Shown piece by piece: positions 13,239-21,196 of a stretch of 31,678 bases of DNA; positions within the stretch are counted from its first letter, which is position 1, and each line of letters starts with the position of its first letter. The notes under the pieces were generated by a model that saw only the letters and a list, made by a program, of their open reading frames with translations, searched no databases and had not been told where the DNA came from. The translations under genes and the position numbers were made by a program. The stretch comes from a virus: the IMG/VR virus record IMGVR_UViG_3300001450_008008, positions 6,974-38,651 of that record, one strand, 5' to 3'.

Positions 13239-14546
13239 ATGCCTTATCATCTATCTGACAATATTAAGAAAGGCTCCCTTTGCCTTCTTAAGCACGACGT
13301 TGAGTTCTTCTCTCAGATCGTCCCAATCCTAAACCCTGAATACTTTGATTTTCCTGCTTACAAGAATATTTTTCTTGGTGTAAGAAATTACTACGATAAG
13401 TACAGGAAGCTCCCGTCAGATTCAATCCTGCCTGATTACATTATTTCTAATGTGTCAGGTGCTGCTGACGAGGGTATCGACTATGAGTCGGTTATTATGG
13501 ACATTAATGAGATGGACAAAACGATCATGGAAGATCGTGAGTTCATCCTTGATGCGGTTGAAGGCTTTGCCAAAAACAAGGCTATGGACTTGGCAGTTAG
13601 AAAGTCTGTAGCAATTCTCAATGACAAGGGAGACATCTCTCAGGTCGAGGAACTTGTGAAGGAGGCTCTACTAATTAATAGGAATGTAGATGTAGGACAA
13701 GACTACTTTGACGATGTTGCAGTAAGACTTAAAAGATCTTACGAAATGGCTTCAAAGGATAAATTCCCTACCTTGTTCCCTCATCACAATAAGGAACTAG
13801 AAGGTGGATTGTCTCGAAAAGAATTAGCGATGGTAGTAGCCCCTCCAGGGGTAGGAAAGAGTCTTTACCTAGTCAACCAGGGAGCGACATCTATTCTGAA
13901 CGGGAATAACGTGCTTTATATTTCCTGCGAGATGAGCCAAGATAAGATTGCTGGCAGGTTTGACTCGGTAGTAACCGACTTGAAGAACGCTGCACTAAAG
14001 CAACCTCATACTCAAATTAAGTTGAAGGCTAGATTAAATGAGGTTAAGACCAAGACTAATGGAAGGCTTATCATTAAGGAGTTCCCTACGGGACTATCTA
14101 ATGTAAATCAGATTCGAGCTTTGCTAGTTCAGCTACGCTTGCACAAAGACTTTGTTCCTGATGTTATCATTGTAGATTACTTAGAGCTTCTTAGGCCCAA
14201 CAGAATTATTGATTCCGAGTATCAAGCACAGCAAAGAATCACAGAAGAGTTGAGAGGTATTGCGGTAGAGCAAAACGCTCTTGTGTGGACGGCAACTCAG
14301 ACTAACCGACAGGCTAGGAAGGTTGCAATTATCACGGATGCGGAATTAGGAGATAGTTACGGTAAAATTAGACCAGCAGACTGGGTTATCTCTTTAAATC
14401 AAACAAAAGAGGAGTACGATGAAGGTGCAATGCGGGTGTATGTTATGAAGGCTCGTGATGCCAGACAGCACTATCTAATCAACGTGTCAGTGGACTACTC
14501 GACACTTCAAATTAAGGAGCCTACCAGTGAAAGCCACACCCAGTAA
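13239..14546 (+). CDS. Replicative DNA helicase, DnaB / T4 gp41 type
   Basis: The 435-residue helicase has an N-terminal helical domain (1-150) and a RecA-like motor: Walker A A-P-P-G-V-G-K207-S208, C-E-M-S after the next strand, Walker B V-I-I-V-D-Y-L-E-L, and the A-T-Q-T-N-R motif. It would unwind DNA as a hexamer ahead of the split polymerase. The length is near T4 gp41 (475). It opens an operon with the zincin, the UvsY candidate, the SSB and a lipoprotein. No primase is fused to it, so a primase must lie outside the window. The start follows a CTATCAT promoter directly. Confidence 0.92.
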   Translation: MPYHLSDNIKKGSLCLLKHDVEFFSQIVPILNPEYFDFPAYKNIFLGVRNYYDKYRKLPSDSILPDYIISNVSGAADEGIDYESVIMDINEMDKTIMEDREFILDAVEGFAKNKAMDLAVRKSVAILNDKGDISQVEELVKEALLINRNVDVGQDYFDDVAVRLKRSYEMASKDKFPTLFPHHNKELEGGLSRKELAMVVAPPGVGKSLYLVNQGATSILNGNNVLYISCEMSQDKIAGRFDSVVTDLKNAALKQPHTQIKLKARLNEVKTKTNGRLIIKEFPTGLSNVNQIRALLVQLRLHKDFVPDVIIVDYLELLRPNRIIDSEYQAQQRITEELRGIAVEQNALVWTATQTNRQARKVAIITDAELGDSYGKIRPADWVISLNQTKEEYDEGAMRVYVMKARDARQHYLINVSVDYSTLQIKEPTSESHTQ

Positions 14547-14925
14547 ATTTCCGTTTATTACCGATAAATATCACATCTACAATAATCTTATTGACAACAG
14601 TATAAGCTCCATAAACTTAGGATGGGCAACTTTTGGATTTGAGTTACATAGTGATCTTTATTACGAAGACTCTAAAGTAGATGGCGTTACAGAATTTGAT
14701 TCTAGAACTATAAAATTAGAAATGAATCTCTCAGATTTAGATGCTCGTGAGACTATTATTCACGAGATCTATCACTGCATGCTTGAAGGATGTGGGTTAG
14801 ATGAAAAGAATTTTGATGGAAGTAGAATGTTCCTGACAAATGAGCAACTTGTTGTAGCATTGTCTAAGCAGACTATGATGATACACGCCTTAAACCCAAA
14901 ACTAAACTCAACTATTTATGCTTGA
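14527..14925 (+). CDS. Minimal zinc metallopeptidase-like protein (HExxH)
   Basis: The 132-residue protein has H79-E-I-Y-H83, the gluzincin/zincin zinc motif, and E106 in T-N-E-Q 23 residues later as a likely third ligand, followed by a helix ending in N-P-K-L. This arrangement is common in small phage proteins with an ImmA- or SprT-like core. It starts at GTG with AAGGAG in front and overlaps the helicase gene by 20 bases and the next gene by 8. No transmembrane or secretion signal is present, so it is probably cytoplasmic. Substrate unknown; cleavage of a host or phage regulator is possible. A non-catalytic metal-binding role cannot be excluded. Confidence 0.7.
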   Translation: MKATPSKFPFITDKYHIYNNLIDNSISSINLGWATFGFELHSDLYYEDSKVDGVTEFDSRTIKLEMNLSDLDARETIIHEIYHCMLEGCGLDEKNFDGSRMFLTNEQLVVALSKQTMMIHALNPKLNSTIYA

Positions 14926-15355
14926 TATCGTAGAAATTGACCCTGGCACTTTAAATCAAGACATCTATCAACATGTCATAACGGTCATCTCTAAAGTCGC
15001 TCGGGAGCCTAATATGGCTGCTGATCAGCTTTCTAATATTTCTTCCCAATACGGATACTATTATGGTATAATGATCCGCGCCAAGAGACTTCTAGACAAC
15101 GCGGTAGAGACCCTAGAAAGTTTCAAGGCTGAATCGAGAACTTTAAAGCGTGAATCAGGAGTTAAGCTTACAGTCGCTGCGGCTGAGGATCACGTTAACT
15201 CCCTTAAGGAGACATTTGAATTGACCAGTGAAATTACCCGTCTTAAAGAAAGTTATGGATATGCAAAGGGTATCTGTAACAGCCTTGAGATGAAAAAAGA
15301 CATGCTTATCCAGCTTTCAGCTAACAGCAGGCAGGAATACAAGCTTAACCAGTAG
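14918..15355 (+). CDS. Possible UvsY-like recombination mediator
   Basis: The 145-residue protein is mainly helical. Its pattern is a Tyr-rich start of helix (Q-Y-G-Y-Y-Y-G), a long charged helix, a K-L-T-V-A-A-A-E-D segment, a third helix with I-T-R-L-K-E-S-Y, and a C-terminal K-K-D-M-L-I-Q-L-S-A. Size (T4 UvsY has 137 residues), helix layout and position just upstream of the gp32-like gene suggest a UvsY-type mediator that helps load UvsX onto SSB-coated DNA. This rests on size, shape and context, as direct similarity was not tested. It could instead be an unrelated small helical phage protein. Confidence 0.4.
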   Translation: MLDIVEIDPGTLNQDIYQHVITVISKVAREPNMAADQLSNISSQYGYYYGIMIRAKRLLDNAVETLESFKAESRTLKRESGVKLTVAAAEDHVNSLKETFELTSEITRLKESYGYAKGICNSLEMKKDMLIQLSANSRQEYKLNQ

Positions 15356-15399
15356 ATCGTTAGCATTTAACAGCAAACCAATAGCCCAAAGGAAAACAA

Positions 15400-16236
15400 A
15401 TGGCAAAAACTCTAGCAGAACTTCGTGAAATGCACAACAAGATGATCCAAGAGAAGGACTCATCAGGACAGAAAGGATCTGGTCTAACTGACTGGATTGA
15501 ATTGAATGAAGGAAGTAACAATGTTCGCTTCCTACCTGGAAAGGATGATCCTATGGAATTCTTCCTCGAAGGAAGTGTTCATAAGTATAAGGATGAGAAG
15601 GGTCACACCAAGAACTACAAGTGCCGTCGCACTCAAGGTGAGAAGTGCCCGTTGTGTGATCTATACTATGATCTTTGGGAGCGTCATCGTGACCTTGGTC
15701 TAGGTAAGCAGCCCGATGGAAAGAATGTTCCGAGTAAGTTTGGGGACATGGCATCCAAGATTCGTGCTAAGGCCCGTTACTACTCAATTGTGGTTTCTCG
15801 AAGCCTTCAGGAGAAGGGTGAGGATCCCGTTAAGTATCTGGCAATGAGTGAGCAATTGTTCTCTCGTGTTATGGGAGCTATGGTCAGCGATGACTTTGTC
15901 GATGAGACCGACCCAGACAACACGACTATTATCTCTCTAGATAAGGGAAACGACTTTGATGTTCGACTGACTAAGCAGGGTCAATGGCCTAGCTTTGTGG
16001 AGTCTGCTCCAAAGTTTAAGAAGACTCCTGCGGGAACTCCCGCAGATATTGCCGAGTGGATGGAGAATACTCTCGATCTTAAGTCTCTCGTAGAGATCGG
16101 CACTTATGAAGTAGGCAAGGAAATCGCGGCTGGTATTGAAGCCTCCCTGAATCCTGTAAAGCCTGAGAATGTTCCTACGGATGAGATTTCTCCTCCTTGG
16201 AATGATGAGACCGATAGCGGAGAGTTAAAAGTATGA
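15400..16236 (+). CDS. Single-stranded DNA-binding protein, T4 gp32 type
   Basis: The 278-residue protein has the gp32 zinc knot H61-x13-C75-x7-C83-x2-C86 (T4: H64-x12-C77-x9-C87-x2-C90) within an OB fold. The N-terminus has a basic, polar arm for cooperative self-contacts, and the acidic C-terminus (W-N-D-E-T-D-S-G-E) is the tail that recruits replication proteins. A 44-base gap before it contains AAAGGAAAAC, a good ribosome site 2-8 bases before the ATG, but no CTATNAT box, so it is probably expressed from the helicase promoter with boosted translation. It coats single-stranded DNA during replication and recombination. Confidence 0.88.
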   Translation: MAKTLAELREMHNKMIQEKDSSGQKGSGLTDWIELNEGSNNVRFLPGKDDPMEFFLEGSVHKYKDEKGHTKNYKCRRTQGEKCPLCDLYYDLWERHRDLGLGKQPDGKNVPSKFGDMASKIRAKARYYSIVVSRSLQEKGEDPVKYLAMSEQLFSRVMGAMVSDDFVDETDPDNTTIISLDKGNDFDVRLTKQGQWPSFVESAPKFKKTPAGTPADIAEWMENTLDLKSLVEIGTYEVGKEIAAGIEASLNPVKPENVPTDEISPPWNDETDSGELKV

Positions 16237-16790
16237 TTAGTAAGAAGTTAATTAGTGGGCTTATGGTTCTGACCTTGGCCCTTTCTATGCAGAGTTGTTC
16301 GTTCCTTGAGACGTTATTCAAGGATCAAATGGTGACAACTATTGACAATGTAAAGCCTGAGTGCTTGGACCAAGCTGTGCCAGCCGACTTAGGTTTGATG
16401 GACGCTGCTACTAAGGCAAAGTTCGAAGGCACTGGTAAGGTACCTGTCATTATTGCTAAGGAGTGCGTTAAGGACCCTGGCTATAATGCTGTAGATCTTT
16501 CTAATCCGGGAGAAGACTGGGTCCACTCAGCATTGGGTATGGGCTTGTCAGTTGCCAGCACTCTAGTGCCTGGGGTAGCAGCTTTTGAGAGTCTTGGACT
16601 TTTGCTTTCCCGAAGAAAGAGAAAGCATTATGGTAAGGCATTGAAGGCTGTCGCTCCTACGAACGGTAAGGTGGAAGTAAAGGATGCATTGCTTTCGATG
16701 GCAAGTGCTTTGGGTCTGTCCCATAGCTCTAAGACTACAAAGGATACTTTCGAGGAAGATGAGAAGAAGGCGGAGAAAGTAGCTACTTAA
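16233..16790 (+). CDS. Predicted lipoprotein with a second hydrophobic segment
   Basis: The 185-residue protein starts with a positive n-region (K4-K5), a hydrophobic stretch 6-17 and a lipobox-like S18-M-Q-S-C22, suggesting signal peptidase II processing and lipid attachment at Cys22. Residues 97-125 are a Gly/Ala/Leu-rich segment followed by R-R-K-R-K-H (127-132), typical of a membrane helix with an inner positive flank. The tail is acidic and lysine-rich. The gene overlaps the SSB gene by 4 bases, ends the operon and is followed by a strong terminator. Roles such as a lysis (spanin-like) or superinfection-exclusion protein fit the topology, but no family was recognised. Confidence 0.65.
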   Translation: MISKKLISGLMVLTLALSMQSCSFLETLFKDQMVTTIDNVKPECLDQAVPADLGLMDAATKAKFEGTGKVPVIIAKECVKDPGYNAVDLSNPGEDWVHSALGMGLSVASTLVPGVAAFESLGLLLSRRKRKHYGKALKAVAPTNGKVEVKDALLSMASALGLSHSSKTTKDTFEEDEKKAEKVAT

Positions 16791-16824
16791 CTGAAATAAG
16801 GGGTTACTGTAAGTTAGGTAGCAT

Positions 16825-16861
16825 ACAGAGGATAGGTTATAATAACCTATCCTCTGTTTTT
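16825..16861 (+). terminator. Strong intrinsic terminator
   Basis: A perfect inverted repeat (arms 16825-16840 and 16842-16857, 16 bases each, one base between them) is followed by five T. In practice a stem of about 14 pairs with a small loop would form. It separates the replication operon from the glycan module. Its apex GGTTATAATAACC contains a TATAAT, but no start codon follows at the usual distance. Confidence 0.9.
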
Positions 16862-16878
16862 ATATGTATACTGGACGG

Positions 16879-16885
16879 CTATAAT
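16879..16885 (+). promoter_or_regulatory. CTATAAT promoter of the glycan module
   Basis: CTATAAT is followed by 8 bases and the ATG at 16894, just downstream of the terminator. No Shine-Dalgarno site precedes the ATG, so the transcript would have a leader of at most a few bases. Confidence 0.6.
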
Positions 16886-16893
16886 ACAGTTCT

Positions 16894-18066
16894 ATGGAAT
16901 TAAACAGAAAGCTGAAGATCCTAGTTGTGTATGCAAATCATGGAGGATGTAGTTATTATCGACAACTGTCTCCAATGAAGATGATGTCTGAAGAGTTAGC
17001 GGATAAGGTCGAGGTTCGCTACACTGATAATCCTCTAGAGTTAGACACTAGTTCAGGTTCCATGCCTCCTTCGGAGAAGCTTGATGATATGAACTGGGCA
17101 GACATTATATTCATGGCAAATATCCTTAAATGGGGAGGGCCTTATACTGCTAGAGTATGTGGAATTGCTAATGAACTTAAAAAGTTTATGCACTTTGATA
17201 CTGACGATCTTCTGACAGACTTATACGAGGGTCATCACCTATATGACGTATACAAGGAAAATAAATTAGGTGACATTACTAAGTTTGTCTACGCTAATTC
17301 CCATTTAGTGACAGTGACTCAGGCTAAGTTCGCAGAAAGAATTAAACCTTATGTTGGGAAGTGTTTGGCTGTCGTTAAAAATACTTTAGACTATAAGCTG
17401 CCTGCTTGGAATCACCCTAAAACAAAGTCTAAGCCTACTAGAGTAGGGTACGCTGCGGGAATTCACCACAGGAACGATGTTAAAGTTTTTAGTAGCATTC
17501 CTCACTTAGTAAATCAAAGAGTTGGAAAAGAAAACGTAAAGTGGGATTTTTATGGGCATCCTCCTCCTGACGCTAACAAGCCTAAGGATTCTTGGGAGTC
17601 AAAGGTATGGCCTGAGTATATGCAGAGCCTTCTAAAAGGCTTCAAGGGAAACAAAAACTATCAGATACACTATGCACTACCCCCAAACGATTACGGCGTT
17701 TACTACGCAAATATGGACGTTGCAATTGCTCCCCTAGAGGACAACGCTTTCAACGATTCCAAGTCGGATATTAAGGTAGCCGAATGCTCCAGATACAAGA
17801 TTCCTTTAGTGGCAAGCAATGTAGGTTGCTATAATGAAACTATCATAAATGGAGAGACTGGATACTTACTAGATCCAGACGCTCCTAAGTCGGAGTGGGT
17901 TAAAATTCTTACTAAGCTGTGCAAGGATAAGAAGCATAGAATGGAGTTAGGCCAAAATCTCCATGATAGAACGAAGGACTTGTTTAACGGGAGAAAGTGT
18001 GCCCAGATGCGGTATGATTTATACATTAGAGCAATTACAGATACAGGACATAAAATAAATGATTAA
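16894..18066 (+). CDS. Glycosyltransferase, GT-B fold (GT4-like)
   Basis: The 390-residue protein opens with a Rossmann-type strand I-L-V-V-Y-A-N-H-G-G-C and a Y-Y-R-Q-L helix. The C-terminal half holds D-V-A-I-A-P-L-E-D, then K-V-A-E-C and P-L-V-A-S-N-V-G-C-Y-N-E, the EX7E-type nucleotide-sugar site of GT4 enzymes, and G-E-T-G-Y-L-L. It would transfer a sugar from a nucleotide donor to a growing glycan. Acceptor and donor cannot be read from sequence. It is the first gene of the 15-gene glycan module and overlaps the next by 8 bases. No membrane segment is seen. Confidence 0.8.
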   Translation: MELNRKLKILVVYANHGGCSYYRQLSPMKMMSEELADKVEVRYTDNPLELDTSSGSMPPSEKLDDMNWADIIFMANILKWGGPYTARVCGIANELKKFMHFDTDDLLTDLYEGHHLYDVYKENKLGDITKFVYANSHLVTVTQAKFAERIKPYVGKCLAVVKNTLDYKLPAWNHPKTKSKPTRVGYAAGIHHRNDVKVFSSIPHLVNQRVGKENVKWDFYGHPPPDANKPKDSWESKVWPEYMQSLLKGFKGNKNYQIHYALPPNDYGVYYANMDVAIAPLEDNAFNDSKSDIKVAECSRYKIPLVASNVGCYNETIINGETGYLLDPDAPKSEWVKILTKLCKDKKHRMELGQNLHDRTKDLFNGRKCAQMRYDLYIRAITDTGHKIND

Positions 18067-18820
18067 AGTTTTAAGTGGATTTACTGGGCCAGGGGGAAGT
18101 ACCGTGGCTTTTTGCAATCTTGTTAACCTGTTCAATAAAAATGGGATGAAGGCTTGTCTTTACGGTCCTCATGAGTGGGAGGGTATTAATTGTAAATTTA
18201 AAAGAGAAGAGCCTCTAATCAATACTGATGATACTGTAATTTACCATTTCCGAAAGCCTCCAGACAGCCGATGCGCGAAGATGATACTTTCAACTCATGA
18301 GACTGAGATTTTTCCTATAAAGGGCATAGAAGGTCTTAAGCATGATGCGGTTCACTTTGTCTCAGATTTTCAAAAGAAGTGGCAAGGCGTTGACGGAACT
18401 GTAATACCTAATGTAGTCACTAGATATAGCCCTTCAACCAAACTTAAAAAAGTTGCTGCCGTTATCGGTAGTGTTGACCAGAATAAAAGAACTCAGGAGT
18501 CTATACAGAGGGCTTTAGAGGAAGGGCATGATGATGTTAGAGTCTATGGAAATATCACTGATGGGGGTTACTTCGCTACGAAGGTATTGCCCCTTTTAGG
18601 AGAGAAAGTCTCTTACAGAGGCGTTTCGAGCGACATGAAGGCTGTATATGCTACTGTCACGGACGTATATCACTCACCCAAGATGGAGACGTTTAATCTT
18701 ATAAAAGCGGAGTGTAAGTATGCTAATGTGAACTATCATGGAGATGAAGGAAATGATACTCAGGCTGAGTATTGGGATGACGAGAAAATACTAGAATCAT
18801 GGAAAAGTCTATTAAATTAA
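18059..18820 (+). CDS. Short GT-B glycosyltransferase-like protein
   Basis: The 253-residue protein has G-P-G-G-S-T near residue 10, the donor-site loop of GT4-type enzymes, and near the C-terminus D-V-Y-H-S-P-K-M-E-T-F-N-L-I-K-A-E, a version of the E-T-F-x-L-x-x-x-E motif. It is about 100 residues shorter than typical GT4 proteins, with the linker between the two Rossmann halves trimmed. It overlaps neighbours by 8 bases upstream and 22 downstream. Function is probably sugar transfer within the same glycan as its neighbours, but loss of parts of the acceptor half leaves activity uncertain. Confidence 0.65.
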   Translation: MIKVLSGFTGPGGSTVAFCNLVNLFNKNGMKACLYGPHEWEGINCKFKREEPLINTDDTVIYHFRKPPDSRCAKMILSTHETEIFPIKGIEGLKHDAVHFVSDFQKKWQGVDGTVIPNVVTRYSPSTKLKKVAAVIGSVDQNKRTQESIQRALEEGHDDVRVYGNITDGGYFATKVLPLLGEKVSYRGVSSDMKAVYATVTDVYHSPKMETFNLIKAECKYANVNYHGDEGNDTQAEYWDDEKILESWKSLLN

Positions 18821-20469
18821 GTATAGTCATTGCTTACTACAACAGAAAGGAGTTATTTTTACGGACACTTACCTCTATTAATAGTTCAAAACATGTTGGG
18901 TCAATTGAGATTGTTGTTGTAGATGACGGGAGTGTGGAGGAAGAAAGACTGGAGGATATAGTGGGGAATTATTCTTTCCCTATTAATTTAATTAGAGTTG
19001 AGCCGAAGGATAAGTGGTATACTAATCCTTGCATACCTTTTAATAAGGGGTTTAAGGCTGCTAAAGGTGACATTGTTATAATTCAGAATCCCGAATGTTA
19101 CCATATGGGGGACGTAATAGATCATGCCTTATCTAACATCAATGATGAAACCTATATTTCATATGCTACGTATGCTTTATCACAAAAGCAAACGGACTCC
19201 TTAGGGACCGAAGAGTTGAAGGTGACTCACCAACCCTCAAACGGGGAAGGTAATGAGGGTTGGTATAATCACGCAAGCATAAATCCAAGACCTTATCATT
19301 TTACTTCCTGTATAACTAAACGTAATTTAGATAAGATGGGAGGGTTTGATGAAGAGTATGCTTTGGGGGATGGGTTTGATGATGATGCATTCCTAATGAG
19401 AATAAGTAAGGAAATGAACTTACGGGTTATAATTCCTGAAACCCTGGGGGTCCTACACCAGAATCATTATAATGGCGGAGGGTATTTTGATGTTAAATCT
19501 TCTCTTGACGGGTTCCATAAACACCCTCATCGACTTTGGAGAAATCAAAATATATTTAATAGAAAGTTAAATGTTAACAATTCTCATAAGCCAGAGAAAA
19601 AGTATAATAGCTCTTTCGATAATATTCCTAAAATTGCTCATTTTTACTGGGAAGGGGACAGGTTTTCTTATTTACACTTCTTAAGCATTAAAAGTTTTAT
19701 TGATAAAAACCCCGATTGGAAATGCTTAGTTCACACAAACAAAGCTAAGGTTGAGGTTAACAATGATGCATGGAGCACTGGCGAGCAAAAAGCGGAGTAT
19801 ACAGGAAAAAATTACTTCAGTAAACTACAAGAATTAGATTTAACTATTAACGAAATAGATTTTGAAGATTTAGGTATAAGTCCTGATCTTAACCCTGTTT
19901 ATAAATCTGATTTACTTAGATGGTATCTTCTAGGGACTCAAGGAGGTGCATGGATAGATGTTGATATTTTACATCTTAAGCCTCTAAGCACCCTTGGGTA
20001 TTATATGAAGGATAATTCGGATGGGTGCTTTTGTTATAGCCCTACTCCTATGCCTCACTTTATTATCGGATTCTTCTTGTCAAAGGCTGATAACCCATTC
20101 TTTATGCGCCTGTTCGAAGAGGGTAAGAAAGAGCGTCAAATTGACTATCAAATGTATGGCAATAAATTATTAGATAAAGTATACAGAGACCGTGCCCAAC
20201 AGATCGCAACCCAATCCCATTACCCCCAGATCCCCGAGTCTATGAATATGGAAAATGTTTACTGGGAATCATTTTATGTTCATCCTTGGTTTGAGGTCAA
20301 TATGTTATTTAACGAGAAACACGATAGGTATAAGGATGAGCATGTAATTGGGGTACACTGGTTTAATGGAAATTCTATAGCCACAGAATTCTGCAATAAA
20401 TTTGATGAAAATTACAGTGTAGAAAATCCAAAAACTACGATAGAGGAAATTATTAATGACTCACTTTAA
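18799..20469 (+). CDS. Two-domain glycosyltransferase, GT2 fused to GT32-like
   Basis: The 556-residue protein has an N-terminal GT-A domain (about 5-235) with D42-D43-G and F-D-E-E-Y-A-L-G-D-G-F-D-D-D, as in GT2 enzymes, and a C-terminal domain (about 275-545) with D-L-L-R-W-Y-L-L-G-T-Q-G-G-A-W and D387-V-D389, the DXD metal site of GT32 (Gly_transf_sug) enzymes. Each domain could add a different sugar in sequence. The fusion is in one uninterrupted frame without any sign of frameshift. The coding sequence is distinctly A+T rich compared with the replication genes. Confidence 0.8.
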   Translation: MEKSIKLSIVIAYYNRKELFLRTLTSINSSKHVGSIEIVVVDDGSVEEERLEDIVGNYSFPINLIRVEPKDKWYTNPCIPFNKGFKAAKGDIVIIQNPECYHMGDVIDHALSNINDETYISYATYALSQKQTDSLGTEELKVTHQPSNGEGNEGWYNHASINPRPYHFTSCITKRNLDKMGGFDEEYALGDGFDDDAFLMRISKEMNLRVIIPETLGVLHQNHYNGGGYFDVKSSLDGFHKHPHRLWRNQNIFNRKLNVNNSHKPEKKYNSSFDNIPKIAHFYWEGDRFSYLHFLSIKSFIDKNPDWKCLVHTNKAKVEVNNDAWSTGEQKAEYTGKNYFSKLQELDLTINEIDFEDLGISPDLNPVYKSDLLRWYLLGTQGGAWIDVDILHLKPLSTLGYYMKDNSDGCFCYSPTPMPHFIIGFFLSKADNPFFMRLFEEGKKERQIDYQMYGNKLLDKVYRDRAQQIATQSHYPQIPESMNMENVYWESFYVHPWFEVNMLFNEKHDRYKDEHVIGVHWFNGNSIATEFCNKFDENYSVENPKTTIEEIINDSL

Positions 20470-21196
20470 AGTAATAATGCCATTTTTTAATGTTGAACCT
20501 TGGATAAAAAATGGTATTAAGTCTCTTCGTCAACAAACTTATAAAAATTTTAAATGTCTATTAATAGATGATATGTCAACGGACGGGTCATGTGATCTTA
20601 TTGAGCAAGAGATAAAAGGTGATAGTAGGTTCAGGCTTTTAAGAAATAGTGAAAAAAAGTATGGGCTTAGAAATTATTATGAGGGGATTAAGTTAACCAA
20701 TCCTAAAAAAGACGATATAATTATTACCTTAGATGGTGATGATTGGCTTTACAATACTAATGTATTAAAAACCTTAGATACCGTTTATACTGAGAGTGAC
20801 TGCTGGCTAACTTATGGAAATTATATCAGATACCCGACAGGTGAGTTGGGCCACTGCACAAAATATCCAGACCATGTAATTCAGGGTGGCTTATATAGGC
20901 AAGATGTTTGGAGAGCTTCTCAACCAAGAACGTTTAAGTATGGCTTGTGGGAAAAAATAAAGATTGATGATTTGAAGGATGAGGAGGGGAACTTTTACTC
21001 TGTCGCTTGGGACTTTGCTTTTATGTTTCCTTTACTAGAAATGTCTGCTGAGAAACATGTTTTTATAGATCAAATTTTATATGTGTATAATAGAGACAAT
21101 CCTAGTAATGATGACAAGCTTTATATGGATCGTCAAGTAGCCACAGGTGATAAGATTAGAACTTTTAAGCCGTATAAAAGATTAGAATATTTATGA
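20456..21196 (+). CDS. Glycosyltransferase family 2
   Basis: The 246-residue GT-A protein has the GT2 layout: V-I-M-P-F-F-N at the N-terminus, Q-T-Y-K-N-F then D38-D39-x-S-T-D-G, and the metal-binding D93-G-D95-D. The C-terminal part holds W-D-F-A-F-M-F-P-L-L-E. It would use a nucleotide-sugar with Mg or Mn to extend a glycan. Overlaps are 14 bases upstream and 4 downstream (ATGA), so it is translationally coupled. The coding sequence is very A+T rich; the first line of the gene has only about a quarter G+C, consistent with recent acquisition. Confidence 0.85.
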   Translation: MTHFKVIMPFFNVEPWIKNGIKSLRQQTYKNFKCLLIDDMSTDGSCDLIEQEIKGDSRFRLLRNSEKKYGLRNYYEGIKLTNPKKDDIIITLDGDDWLYNTNVLKTLDTVYTESDCWLTYGNYIRYPTGELGHCTKYPDHVIQGGLYRQDVWRASQPRTFKYGLWEKIKIDDLKDEEGNFYSVAWDFAFMFPLLEMSAEKHVFIDQILYVYNRDNPSNDDKLYMDRQVATGDKIRTFKPYKRLEYL

